Source of the DNA: Pseudomonas lalucatii
GTDB lineage: Bacteria > Pseudomonadota > Gammaproteobacteria > Pseudomonadales > Pseudomonadaceae
DNA: 64,000 nt
NCBI RefSeq assembly: GCF_018398425.1
Contig: NZ_JADPMV010000002.1
Coordinates: 248,001 to 312,000 of the forward strand
Direction of reading: 5' to 3'
The stretch's first letter is position 1. Every line of letters begins with the position of its first letter. The notes beneath the pieces were generated by a model, which ran no database searches, was not told the origin of the DNA, and saw only the letters and a program-made list of their open reading frames with translations. Shown piece by piece: positions 53,942 to 62,761 of this stretch. Position numbers and translations under genes: made by a program.

Positions 53942-54373
53942 CTACTTCACCAGCAGCACCGGCACCTGCACCTCATGGATCACCCGGGTGGCCACCGAAC
54001 CCAGCAACAGGCCGGTGAAGTTGCCCAGGCCGCGGGTGCCCATGACCACGGTGTCGCACTGCAGCTTCCTGACGGCGATGTTCACCTGCTCGGCCACGTT
54101 GCCGAACGCCGTGTGCTTCTGACAGGCCATGCCTGCGGCCTCGAGCTGCGCGGCCGGCCAGGCCAGCGACTCGAGGGCCTGCTGCTGCTGCGACTGGCGC
54201 ATATTGGCGATCATCTCGTCATTGACGTACTCGCCATACAGCACCGCGGCATGCTGGACATTGAGCAGGTGGACCTCGAGCGTCGCCTCATGCATCCGCG
54301 CAAAGTCGATCACGTATTGCAGGGCCCGCTTCGCACTGTCCGAACCATCGAATGCAACCAATACCTTACGCAT
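53942..54373 (-). CDS. Universal stress protein, copy 1
   Basis: 143 residues. VLVAFDGSDSAKRALQYVIDFAR at the N terminus; ATP-binding G-2x-G-9x-G(S) site in MGTRGLGNFTGLLLGSVATRVI. Close paralogue of the gene at 54521-54952. GAGGAG precedes ATG 54373. Confidence 0.92.
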   Translation of the reverse strand: MRKVLVAFDGSDSAKRALQYVIDFARMHEATLEVHLLNVQHAAVLYGEYVNDEMIANMRQSQQQQALESLAWPAAQLEAAGMACQKHTAFGNVAEQVNIAVRKLQCDTVVMGTRGLGNFTGLLLGSVATRVIHEVQVPVLLVK

Positions 54374-54520
54374 GGCGAGTCTCCTCTGCCGACATACTGA
54401 AAGCATAGATAGCCCTGACCGCCGCGCGGGGACTTTATCGCCGCCGAGCCGTACGGCGCTCGCCGCCTTGGCGCAGCAGGGGCTGGCGGGTCGTCGCCGC
54501 GGGCCTCTGGCGGCCTGGCG

Positions 54521-54952
54521 CTACTTGACCAGCACCACCGGCACCGCCACCTCGTGAATCACCCGGGTGGCCACCGAACCCAGCAGCAGGCCGGTGAAGG
54601 TCCCCAGGCCACGGGTGCCCATGACCACGGTGTCGCACTGCAACTGCTTGACCGCGTCGCTGACCTGCTCCGCCACGTTGCCCAGGGCGGTGTGGCATTT
54701 GTGCGCGATGCCCGCCTCCTGCAACTGGTCGGCGGGCCACTCGAGGGCCTGGGCCGCGGCCGCCAGCAGCGATTGCTGCAGCTGCTCGACGAATTCGCTG
54801 GTCACATACTCGCCGTACAGCAGGGGCTCGTGCTGCACGTTGATCAGATGGACCTGCAGTTTCGCCCCATGGACTCGGGCGAACTCGACGACGTACTCCA
54901 CCGCACGCCTGGAGCTGTCCGAGCCATCGAATGCCAGCAATATGGTGCGCAT
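54521..54952 (-). CDS. Universal stress protein, copy 2
   Basis: 143 residues, same length and architecture as copy 1 (ILLAFDGSDSSRRAVEYVVEFAR; MGTRGLGTFTGLLLGSVATRVI). Codirectional and upstream of it by 147 bp: a tandem duplication with diverged middle regions. GAGGAG before the ATG. Confidence 0.92.
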   Translation of the reverse strand: MRTILLAFDGSDSSRRAVEYVVEFARVHGAKLQVHLINVQHEPLLYGEYVTSEFVEQLQQSLLAAAAQALEWPADQLQEAGIAHKCHTALGNVAEQVSDAVKQLQCDTVVMGTRGLGTFTGLLLGSVATRVIHEVAVPVVLVK

Positions 54953-55197
54953 CACGCCTCTCCTCTGCGGCCCCTCGACAAGCATAGACCACCCCCCGCC
55001 GGCCCTGACGGCGCCGCCCCCGGCTGCCGGACGGCCAGCCCAATGGTGCATTTGAGGGGTGCCAGCGGCCCGCAGAGCGACTAGAATCCGCGGCTGACCT
55101 GCGCCTGCCAGCCGACGACCGGCCGCGCCACCCCCTGGCCATCCGCCTCTGCCGCAGACAGGCGACGCATTCGACCGCACAGACCGAGAGAACACCC

Positions 55198-55899
55198 ATG
55201 GGCGCTCAGTGGAAAGCCAAACCTAAAGAAGCCGCCGCCAACGCCAGAGGCAAGATCTTCGGCCGGCTGGTGAAAGAGATCATGATCGCCGCGCGCAACG
55301 GCGCCGACCCGGACATGAACCCCAAGCTGCGCCTGGCCGTCCACCAGGCCAAGAAAGCCTCGATGCCCAAGGACACCCTGGAGCGGGCGATCAAGAAGGG
55401 CGCCGGCCTGACCGGCGAGACCGTCAACTTCGAGCGCACCACCTACGAAGGCTTCGCCCCGCACCAGGTGCCGGTGATCGTCGAGTGCCTGACCGACAAC
55501 GTCAACCGCACCGTCGCCGAGATCCGCGTGCTGTTCCGCAAGGGCCAGCTCGGCGCCTCCGGCTCGGTGGCCTGGGACTTCGACCACGTCGGCCTGATCG
55601 AGGCCTCCAGCGACAGCGGCGCCGACCCGGAGCTGGCGGCGATCGAGGCCGGTGCCCAGGACTTCGACGTCGCCGATGACGACAACAGCCTGTTCATCAC
55701 CGAGCCGACCGACCTGGACGCCGTCAGCCGCGCCCTGCCGGAGCAGGGTTTCACCGTCAACTCGGCGCACCTGGGCTATCGCCCGAAGAACCCGGTGACC
55801 AGCCTGACGCCCGAGCAGCGCGAAGAGGTCGAGGCCTTTCTCGAGGCCATCGACGGCCACGACGACGTGCAGAACGTCTACGTCGGCCTGGCCGGCTGA
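55198..55899 (+). CDS. yeeN: YebC/PmpR-family regulator, YeeN type
   Basis: 233 residues. Conserved [36 protein letters not shown] and YEGFAP. It lacks the KW..I start variant of YebC and matches the YeeN subgroup. Family members act as DNA-binding regulators or help ribosomes through proline stretches. CCGAGAG-type spacing before the ATG. Confidence 0.88.
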   Translation: MGAQWKAKPKEAAANARGKIFGRLVKEIMIAARNGADPDMNPKLRLAVHQAKKASMPKDTLERAIKKGAGLTGETVNFERTTYEGFAPHQVPVIVECLTDNVNRTVAEIRVLFRKGQLGASGSVAWDFDHVGLIEASSDSGADPELAAIEAGAQDFDVADDDNSLFITEPTDLDAVSRALPEQGFTVNSAHLGYRPKNPVTSLTPEQREEVEAFLEAIDGHDDVQNVYVGLAG

Positions 55900-55907
55900 G
55901 CCGCGCC

Positions 55908-56234
55908 CTAGGCCTGCGGGGCGGCCATCACCTCTTCGGCCCAGCTCAGGGCCGCGATCACGGTCGGGAAGCCGATGGTGCTGGTCAGCGCCAGCAGCGC
56001 GTGACGGACCTGCTCCGCGCTCGCCCCGGCCTCCAGCGCCCGCCGTGCATGGCTGTGCACGGCGCCCTCGGAGCGGATCGCCGCCGCCGCACCGAGCTGC
56101 ACCAGCTGCACCTGGCGCTCGTCCAGCGGGCCGGCATCGCGCAGCGTCGCGCCGAGCGCCTCCACGGCGGCGAAGTAGTCCGGATGCTGTTGCTTGAAGC
56201 GCCCGTAGGTATCGAGTTTCTTGTGCCGTTCCAT
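55908..56234 (-). CDS. Carboxymuconolactone decarboxylase-like protein
   Basis: 108 residues, all-helical CMD fold: LVQLGAAAAIRSEGAVHSHARRALEAGAS, then ALLALTSTIGFPTVIAALSWA. The protein has no cysteine, so the CxxC of AhpD peroxidases is absent; the His of the helix remains. Function open. GGGAG precedes ATG 56234. Confidence 0.8.
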   Translation of the reverse strand: MERHKKLDTYGRFKQQHPDYFAAVEALGATLRDAGPLDERQVQLVQLGAAAAIRSEGAVHSHARRALEAGASAEQVRHALLALTSTIGFPTVIAALSWAEEVMAAPQA

Positions 56235-56452
56235 AGGGGTCTCCCGGTTGTTGGCGCGCGGCGCCGGCTTGAGGGCTCCCTTACAGGGTAGCCGCCCAGC
56301 GCCGCCGGCGATGCCCGCGCAGCGGCCCCCGCAATGGGACGAGGCAAGGCCCGCATCACAGTAGCGGCTGGCAAAAGCGGCTAGAATGGCCGGCTGACGC
56401 GCCGCAAGGCGCGGCACGCCTACAAGGACGTTGTTCATACAGGAGATTCACC

Positions 56453-57064
56453 GTGTACAAGCTATTCACCCTGGGCGCCTGCCTGCTGCTCGGAGCCTGC
56501 GCCGGCAGCCAGCAGTCGCTCCAGCGGCACTCGGTCGAGACGGACAAGCCCCCCCTGGCGACCAGCCGCCTGGCGGCGATCCACAGCGCCGAGGCGATTC
56601 CCCTGCCGGTGCGCTCCGGTCCGTTTCCCGCGTCGAGGTCGCTCGAGGCCCAGCAGCCGCCCGCAGGCTTCGCCAGCTCGCTGTCCAACTACCGGGTCTA
56701 CGCCCTGCGCCTGCAGCAGAGCGAGCGCTACCGCCTCGGCGTCAGCTCGCCCTGCCAGGACAGCTGCCTGGGCATCGACAAGTTCGCCCTGAAACCCCGC
56801 GCCCTGCTGCTCGACGCCAACGGTGCGGTGATCCCCAGCCAGGCCTCTGCCGGCGTCGGCCGCTTGAGCCTGGCCTGGGACGGCGAGGCCCCGGAGGATG
56901 CCACCTACTACCTGCTGGTGGCGGCGGACAGCGACGACATCGGCAAGACCATCGTGATCGACGACGTATGGGTCAACAACTCGCCGCTGATGGCGGTGGA
57001 GACCGGCCTGCCCAACGCGCCCTTCGGCCGCCTCGGCGGCCCGGCCCCCTCGTCGCTGGAGTGA
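56453..57064 (+). CDS. MalM-like lipoprotein
   Basis: 203 residues from GTG 56453 (CAGGAG 8 nt upstream). Lipobox LLGAC at about residue 16. The mature part (SLSNYRVYALRLQQSERYRLGVSS, later TYYLLVAADSDDIGKTI) resembles the MalM family of periplasmic proteins. No maltose genes are nearby. Confidence 0.7.
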   Translation: MYKLFTLGACLLLGACAGSQQSLQRHSVETDKPPLATSRLAAIHSAEAIPLPVRSGPFPASRSLEAQQPPAGFASSLSNYRVYALRLQQSERYRLGVSSPCQDSCLGIDKFALKPRALLLDANGAVIPSQASAGVGRLSLAWDGEAPEDATYYLLVAADSDDIGKTIVIDDVWVNNSPLMAVETGLPNAPFGRLGGPAPSSLE

Positions 57065-57189
57065 GGGCTTGGCTGTCGGCTGGCGCGGGAAGCCCGGCCG
57101 CCGATAGCCACTATCGAGCCGAATGATTGTCCCGGGGCACCGGCGCCCCCTAGCCTGTACGCCAGTCCTCAGCGCCCACAGGTAGCCCC

Positions 57190-57450
57190 ATGCACCGCCC
57201 GCTCGCCCTCGCCGCCCTCGCCGCCTTCGCCCTGCTGCTCGCAGGCTGCAGCACGCCGCGGGCGGCCGACGAACGCCCCTATAGCGACGCCGAGATCCGG
57301 CAATTCTCCCTCGAGCTGCTCAGCCGCAGCGGCCTGCCCTACGAAGACTACGAGAAGATCCGCCGCGCCCTGCTCGAACCCGAACGGCGCATGCCCCGCT
57401 CGCTCGGCGACCGCGCTGTGCCGCCCGAGGACCAGGCCAAGCGCGGCTGA
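57190..57450 (+). CDS. Small lipoprotein
   Basis: 86 residues, lipobox LLAGC at residue 20. Mature part is charged (YSDAEIRQFSLELLSRSGLPYEDYEKIRR). No family recognised. It converges with the ABC permease 3 bp away. Confidence 0.7.
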   Translation: MHRPLALAALAAFALLLAGCSTPRAADERPYSDAEIRQFSLELLSRSGLPYEDYEKIRRALLEPERRMPRSLGDRAVPPEDQAKRG

Positions 57451-57453
57451 GCC

Positions 57454-59862
57454 CTACTCGCAGCGCAGCGCCGCCACCGGCTGCAGGCGCGCCGCGCGCC
57501 GCGCCGGGGCGACGCCGGCGAGTACGCCGATCAGCGCGGCCAGCAACAGCGCCAGCAGCAGGAACAGCGGCTGCAGGCCGAGCGGCAGGCCCGGCAACAG
57601 CAGGTGCAAGGCCCCCAGCAGCCCCCCCAGCAGTAGCAGCCCCAGCAGCCCGCCGAGCAATGCCAGCAGCAGCGCCTCGCCGAGGAACAGGCCGAGCACC
57701 TGCCGCGGCGTGGCGCCGATGGCGCGCAACAGGCCGATCTCCGCCGCGCGCTCGCCGACCGTGGTGGTCATGATGGTGAGGATGCCGACCGCGCCGACCA
57801 GCAGCGAGATGCCGCCGAGGGCGCCGACGGCCAGGCTGAGGAGGCCGAGGATGCGGTCCAGGCTGCGCAGCATGTCGTCCTGGGTGGTGAGGCTGAAGTC
57901 CTCGCGGCCGTGGCGCTCGATCAACAGTCGCCGGACCCGCTCGGCCATGGCCGCGGCGCTGGTTCCGCCATTGAACACCAGGTTGATCTTGGCCAGGCCT
58001 TCGCGGTTGAACAGGTGCTGCGCCCAGTCCACCGGGATGTAGGCGATGTCGTCGATGTCGAAGCCGAGCAGGCGCCCCTTCTCCTCCATCACCCCGATCA
58101 CCCGGAAGCGCATGCCACCGACGCGCACCATCTGCCCCAGCGGCTGGGCCGTGCCGAACAGCTCCGTGCGCAGGGTATGGCCGAGCACCACGTAGGGCGG
58201 CGAGCGGCCGTCGCGGGGCTCGGGGAGGAATTCGCCCATGGCCAGCCGGAAGCGCCAGGCCTGGGCCATCTGGTGACCGCTGCCGAGGATGCCGATACGC
58301 CGGTCGAGGCGACCGTATTGCACGTCGCCGTGGCCCTGGATGATCGGCACCACCGCCTCGACATGCCGCAGGCGGCGCAGGGCATCGGCATCGGCGATGC
58401 TCAGCGGGCGCACGCTGCCGAGCAGGCCACCGAGGCCGGCGGTCTGGGTCAGGCCCGGGCGGATCGTCAGGTTGCGCGTGCCGAACTGGGCGAAGTTGTC
58501 CTGCACATAGCCGCGCAGGCCCTCGCCTATGGCGGTGAGCAGCGCCACCGCGGCGATGCCGACGGCCACCCCGAGCAGGGTCAGCAGGCTGCGCAGCGGC
58601 CGGCTGAGCAAGGCCCGGCCGGTCAGCCGCAGGCCATCGGACAGCTGCATCAGCGCCCCCGCCGCCGGCCGCAGCGCCGCCACCGGCGCTAGGCCGGCAC
58701 CACGGCTGGCCGGCAGCCAGGCGAACAGCAGGGCGCTGACCAGCGCCAGCGCCAGGGCCCCGAGCCGCGCCCACCAGGGCGCGTACAGCGGCAGCTGCAG
58801 CAGCAGACGCACAAGCCACAGCAGCGTCTCGCCGAGCAGCAGGCCGGCCAGGGCTCCGCCCGCGGCCAGCACCGCCGCCTCGCCGAGGAACAACAGGCGC
58901 ACCTGCCCGGCCGTCGCGCCGAGGGCCTTGAGCAGGCCGATCTCGGCGGTGCGCTGGCTCACCGAGATCCAGGTGACGTTCATGATCAGGATGCCGGCCA
59001 CCAGCAGGCTGATGGCGGCGATCCCGCCCAGGGCCAGGGTCAGGGTGCCGAGGATGTCGTCGAAGGCGCCGAGCAGGCTGCCCTGGCTGACCAGGGTGAC
59101 ATCCTCGTCGCCGCCATGGCGCTCGCGCAGGGTGGCGAGGATCCGCTCGCGGCTGCTGGCCAGGAAGCGCGGCCCGCGGATCTCGACGAATGCCCGCAGC
59201 AGGCCCTCGCGGTCGAACAGCGCCTGGGCATTGGCCAGGGGCATGATCAGCGCTTCGTCGAAGTCCATGCCGAAGGACTCGCCGCGCGGCGCCAGGATGC
59301 CGATCACCCGCAGGCGCCGGTCGCCGGCGCGCAGCCACTGGCCGAGGGCCGGCGCCGGGCCGAACAGCTCGCGGCGCAGGCCGGCGCCGATCACGCAGAC
59401 TGCCTCGCCCTGGTCGTAGGCCAGTGCCGGCAATGCCTGGCCCTGGGCCACCCGCAGCTGGCGGATGGCGAAGAAGTCGTGGCTGGTGCCCAGGGCCAGG
59501 GCCTCGCGACTGCGATTGCCGACGCTGACCTGCAGCAGCCCGGCCTGCTGCGGCGCGACCCGCCGCACCTGGGGCAGGCGGGCGATGGCCGCGGCGTCCC
59601 CGGCGGTCAGCTCGCGCGGCGACAGGCCGGTGATCGGCGGCATGCCGCCGGTGGTCTCGCTGCGCCCGGGCAGGAGGATCAGGGTGTTGCGGCCGAGGCC
59701 GGCGAATTCGTTGAGGACGAAGGTCCGCGCGCCCTCGCCCAGGCCGGTGACCAGCACCACCGCGAGCACCCCGATGGCCACCGCCAGCAGCAGCATCAGG
59801 CTGCGCGAGCGATGCCCGCGCAGGGCGCCGAGCCACAGCTGCACCGCGTCGGCGCCGCGCAT
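57454..59862 (-). CDS. ABC exporter permease with two MacB/FtsX modules in one chain
   Basis: 802 residues. Each half repeats the same plan: N-terminal TM helix (RSLMLLLAVAIGVLAVVLVTG; RSLLTLLGVAVGIAAVALLTA), a MacB-type periplasmic domain, and three C-terminal TM helices with FtsX signature (ISLLVAGILIMNVTW...RTAEIGLLKALGATAGQ; GGISLLVGAVGILTIM...RAAEIGLLRAIGATPRQ). One chain should therefore supply both permease halves. ATG 59862 overlaps the ATPase stop (TGATG) with GGAG upstream; GTG 59880 is an alternative. Confidence 0.88.
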   Translation of the reverse strand: MRGADAVQLWLGALRGHRSRSLMLLLAVAIGVLAVVLVTGLGEGARTFVLNEFAGLGRNTLILLPGRSETTGGMPPITGLSPRELTAGDAAAIARLPQVRRVAPQQAGLLQVSVGNRSREALALGTSHDFFAIRQLRVAQGQALPALAYDQGEAVCVIGAGLRRELFGPAPALGQWLRAGDRRLRVIGILAPRGESFGMDFDEALIMPLANAQALFDREGLLRAFVEIRGPRFLASSRERILATLRERHGGDEDVTLVSQGSLLGAFDDILGTLTLALGGIAAISLLVAGILIMNVTWISVSQRTAEIGLLKALGATAGQVRLLFLGEAAVLAAGGALAGLLLGETLLWLVRLLLQLPLYAPWWARLGALALALVSALLFAWLPASRGAGLAPVAALRPAAGALMQLSDGLRLTGRALLSRPLRSLLTLLGVAVGIAAVALLTAIGEGLRGYVQDNFAQFGTRNLTIRPGLTQTAGLGGLLGSVRPLSIADADALRRLRHVEAVVPIIQGHGDVQYGRLDRRIGILGSGHQMAQAWRFRLAMGEFLPEPRDGRSPPYVVLGHTLRTELFGTAQPLGQMVRVGGMRFRVIGVMEEKGRLLGFDIDDIAYIPVDWAQHLFNREGLAKINLVFNGGTSAAAMAERVRRLLIERHGREDFSLTTQDDMLRSLDRILGLLSLAVGALGGISLLVGAVGILTIMTTTVGERAAEIGLLRAIGATPRQVLGLFLGEALLLALLGGLLGLLLLGGLLGALHLLLPGLPLGLQPLFLLLALLLAALIGVLAGVAPARRAARLQPVAALRCE

Positions 59863-60545
59863 CAGGCCGGCTCCAGACACGCCTCGGCGACCGGGCGCCC
59901 GTCACGCAGGCGCAGCTGGCGCCGCGCGCGGGCCGCATGCTGGGCATCGTGGGTCACCACGATCAGGGTCAGGCCCTCGGCGTTGAGCTGCTCGAGCAGG
60001 GCGAACACCTGCTCGCCGGCGCGACTGTCGAGATTGCCGGTCGGCTCGTCGGCCAGCAGCAGCTCGGGCTGCATGGCGATGGCCCGGGCGATCGCCACGC
60101 GCTGGCGCTGGCCGCCGGACAGCTCGCCGGGACGGTGGCGCAAGCGGTCGCCCAGGCCCAGACGCTCGGCCAGTTCGCGACTGCGCTGCCGGCGCAGGCG
60201 CGCATCGATACCGGCCAGGAGCATCGGTAGCTCGATGTTTTCCTCGGCGCTCAGGCGCGGAATCAGGTGGTAGGACTGGAACACGAAGCCGATCCAGCGG
60301 CTGCGCAACGCGGCGCGCCGCGCCTCGCTGAGGCCCGCCGTGGCCTCGCCGTTGAGCCAGTACTCGCCGGCGTCCGGGGCGTCCAGCAGGCCGAGGATGT
60401 TGAGCAGGGTCGACTTGCCGGAACCGGACGGCCCCATCACCGCCAGGTAGTCGCCGGCGGCGACCTCCAGCTCCAGCCCGTCGAGGCCGACGACGCGCTG
60501 CTCGCCGGCCTGGTAGCAACGGCTCAGCCCGCTCAGGCGGATCAT
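59862..60545 (-). CDS. ABC transporter ATPase, MacB/LolD type
   Basis: 227 residues. Walker A GPSGSGKSTLL, Q-loop FQSYHL, signature LSGGQRQRVAIARA, Walker B LLLADEPTGNLD, H-loop VTHD. Overlaps the adaptor gene by 4 nt (ATGA) and the permease by 1 nt. Confidence 0.94.
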   Translation of the reverse strand: MIRLSGLSRCYQAGEQRVVGLDGLELEVAAGDYLAVMGPSGSGKSTLLNILGLLDAPDAGEYWLNGEATAGLSEARRAALRSRWIGFVFQSYHLIPRLSAEENIELPMLLAGIDARLRRQRSRELAERLGLGDRLRHRPGELSGGQRQRVAIARAIAMQPELLLADEPTGNLDSRAGEQVFALLEQLNAEGLTLIVVTHDAQHAARARRQLRLRDGRPVAEACLEPA

Positions 60546-61693
60546 CGCCGCGGCTCCGGCGGCTCCGCCGAGATCACCGCGATGCCGTCCTCGAGGCCCT
60601 CCTGGTCGAGGCTGGCGAGAATCCGCTCGCCCTCCTGCAGGCCACCGAGCACCTCGGTCCAGCGCCAGTTGGCCAGCCCGGTGCTCAGGGCCACCTCGCG
60701 CAGCATCCCGGTGGCGGGGTCGTAGCGCAGCACCCGGCGCCCCTCCAGCAGGGTCTCGGTGGGGATGCGCAGGCCGCCGGCACTCTGCTCCAGAAGGATT
60801 TCCACGTCGGCGCTGTAGCCGGTCAGCAGGGTCACATCCAGCGGCAGCTGGACGAAGCGCACCTCGACATCGACGGTGCGTGCCTGCCGCTCCAGCTCGC
60901 GGACGAAGGGGGCGATGCGGCTCACCTGGCCGGCGAACGAGCGCCCGCGGAAGGCATCCAGGCTGATGCGCACCGGCATGCCGATGCGCACGCGGCCGGC
61001 GTCGACCTCGTCGATCGGCGCATCCACATAGAGGCAGCTGTCGTCGATCAGGTCGATCGCCGGCGGGGTCGGGATGCCCGGCGGCGAAGGCGTGACGAAC
61101 TCGCCCAGCTCGCCGTTGATCTGCGCCACTGTGCCGGCGAACGGCGCCCGCAGGTTGGCCTGGTCGAGCAGCGCACGTTGCAGCGCCAGGCTGGCCTCGG
61201 CCTCGCGGATCAGCGCCGCGCTGGAGGTGCAGGCCAGATGCGCCAGGCCGGCGCGGGTCTCGGCCTGGTCCAGGCGGTCGGCGGCCAGCAGCTTGCGCGC
61301 GGCCAACCGCTCCAGGCGCTGGAAGTCGCGCTGGTCGAGCCGGGCCTGGCGGCAGGCCTGCTCGCGGGCATTGCGCTTGGCCGCCAGACGCGCCTCGGCC
61401 TCCTGCACCCGCGCCAGGCGATCATCCTGGCGCAGGCGCATCAGCACCTGGCCCTCCTTGACCTGCTGCCCCTCGTCGACCAGCAGCTCGCTGACCTGGC
61501 CGCCGATGTTGAACGACAGACGCGAGCGCCGACACGATTTCAGGGTGCCGGCGCGGGTATTGGCTACCAGGGTCTCCACCGGCCCGCGCTCCACCGCCAC
61601 CAACTGCACGGGCATGGGCTGGGGGCGCGTCCACCACCAGCCGACCGCCAAAAAACAGGCGAAAACCACAAGACCGATCGACAGGCTACGCAT
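60542..61693 (-). CDS. HlyD/MacA-family periplasmic adaptor
   Basis: 383 residues. One N-terminal TM anchor (IGLVVFACFLAVGWWW), lipoyl halves (VSELLVDEGQQVKEGQVLMRL; LRAPFAGTVAQINGELGEFV) around a coiled-coil hairpin (about 85-180), and a C-terminal beta-barrel part. With the two downstream genes it makes a MacAB-like exporter; an outer-membrane channel is not encoded here. Confidence 0.92.
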   Translation of the reverse strand: MRSLSIGLVVFACFLAVGWWWTRPQPMPVQLVAVERGPVETLVANTRAGTLKSCRRSRLSFNIGGQVSELLVDEGQQVKEGQVLMRLRQDDRLARVQEAEARLAAKRNAREQACRQARLDQRDFQRLERLAARKLLAADRLDQAETRAGLAHLACTSSAALIREAEASLALQRALLDQANLRAPFAGTVAQINGELGEFVTPSPPGIPTPPAIDLIDDSCLYVDAPIDEVDAGRVRIGMPVRISLDAFRGRSFAGQVSRIAPFVRELERQARTVDVEVRFVQLPLDVTLLTGYSADVEILLEQSAGGLRIPTETLLEGRRVLRYDPATGMLREVALSTGLANWRWTEVLGGLQEGERILASLDQEGLEDGIAVISAEPPEPRR

Positions 61694-61812
61694 ATGTGCC
61701 TCAATTTTGACACTGGCACCTTGAGCCTAGGACAGCCCCCCTCAGTTGCAATGGCGCGTTTCTGCTGTTGGTCGCCTGATAACCATTCTTAGTCTGGATA
61801 AGCCTGGTGCGG

Positions 61813-62685
61813 CTAGAACAGGGCCCTGGCCGCCAGGGTCGCGGCCACGCCGATCAGCAGCAGCGCCAGTACCGCGAGGCCGGGCGCCAGCATGCCCTTC
61901 AGCCGCCGTGCCCGGGCCTCGGCCGACAGGCCGGGCTGGACGGCGGCCCCGGGCCGGGCGACTGCGCGCAGCGGATTGACGGCGGCCGCCCGGGGTGCGG
62001 CGGGCTTGACCTTGAGCGCCCCGGGCAGGTCGATGGCGCGCACGAACTGGGTGGCGTCCTCGTCCTCGACCTGCGCCAGGCTGACCTTGGGACCGATCAC
62101 CAGCAGGCTCACCGAACCCATCTTCAGCTGGTCCCCCGGCTGCAGCAGCGCCGTAGACACCTTCTGCTGGTTGACCAGCACGCCGTTGGCCGAGGCCAGG
62201 TCCTTGACCTCCAGCACGTCGTCCTTGAGGAAGAACTCGCAGTGCCGACGCGACAGCGCCAGGTCGCTGAAGCTCAACTCGCACTTGGCCGAGCGGCCGA
62301 AGGTCATCGAGCCGTGGATATGGAACTTCTTGCCCTCCTGCTCGCCCTTGACCACCTGGAGGAACCAGCGCGGCGCGGTCTCGGCCCTGGCCCTGCCCTG
62401 CGCCGGGTCGAGCAGCACCAGCTCCAGGGTGCCCAGGCGCACCCGGTCGTTGGCGCGCAACTGGTAGCGCGCGCTGATGCGCTCGTCGTTGACGAAGGTG
62501 CCGGCCTGGCTGCCGCAATCGCTCAGGTAGTAGTAGCCATGGTCCTGGCGCACCTCGGCATGGAAGGGGGCGATCTGGGCGTCGCCCAGCACCAGGCTGT
62601 TGCGGCTGTCCTGACCTATGGTGAAGCGCGCGTCCGTCAGCCAGATGGGTGCCTGGCGGTTGTCGCTGAAGTGCACTCTGAGCAT
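61813..62685 (-). CDS. Double FHA-domain membrane protein
   Basis: 290 residues. FHA1 about 1-90 (RFTIGQDSRNSLVLGDAQIAPFHAEV; SQAGTFVND) and FHA2 about 105-195 (FGRSAKCELSFSDLALSRRHCEF; SANGVLVN). Pro/Ala linker and a C-terminal TM helix (LAVLALLLIGVAATLAARALF). FHA domains bind phosphothreonine, so it is a probable reader of the kinase encoded just upstream. Weak ribosome site before ATG 62685. Confidence 0.88.
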   Translation of the reverse strand: MLRVHFSDNRQAPIWLTDARFTIGQDSRNSLVLGDAQIAPFHAEVRQDHGYYYLSDCGSQAGTFVNDERISARYQLRANDRVRLGTLELVLLDPAQGRARAETAPRWFLQVVKGEQEGKKFHIHGSMTFGRSAKCELSFSDLALSRRHCEFFLKDDVLEVKDLASANGVLVNQQKVSTALLQPGDQLKMGSVSLLVIGPKVSLAQVEDEDATQFVRAIDLPGALKVKPAAPRAAAVNPLRAVARPGAAVQPGLSAEARARRLKGMLAPGLAVLALLLIGVAATLAARALF

Positions 62686-62761
62686 GTTGCCTGTCGCCTC
62701 GAGAATGAAGACCGGACGCCGAACCGCTCCGCTGAACGAGCGGCAGCCGGACCCGGTGTGC

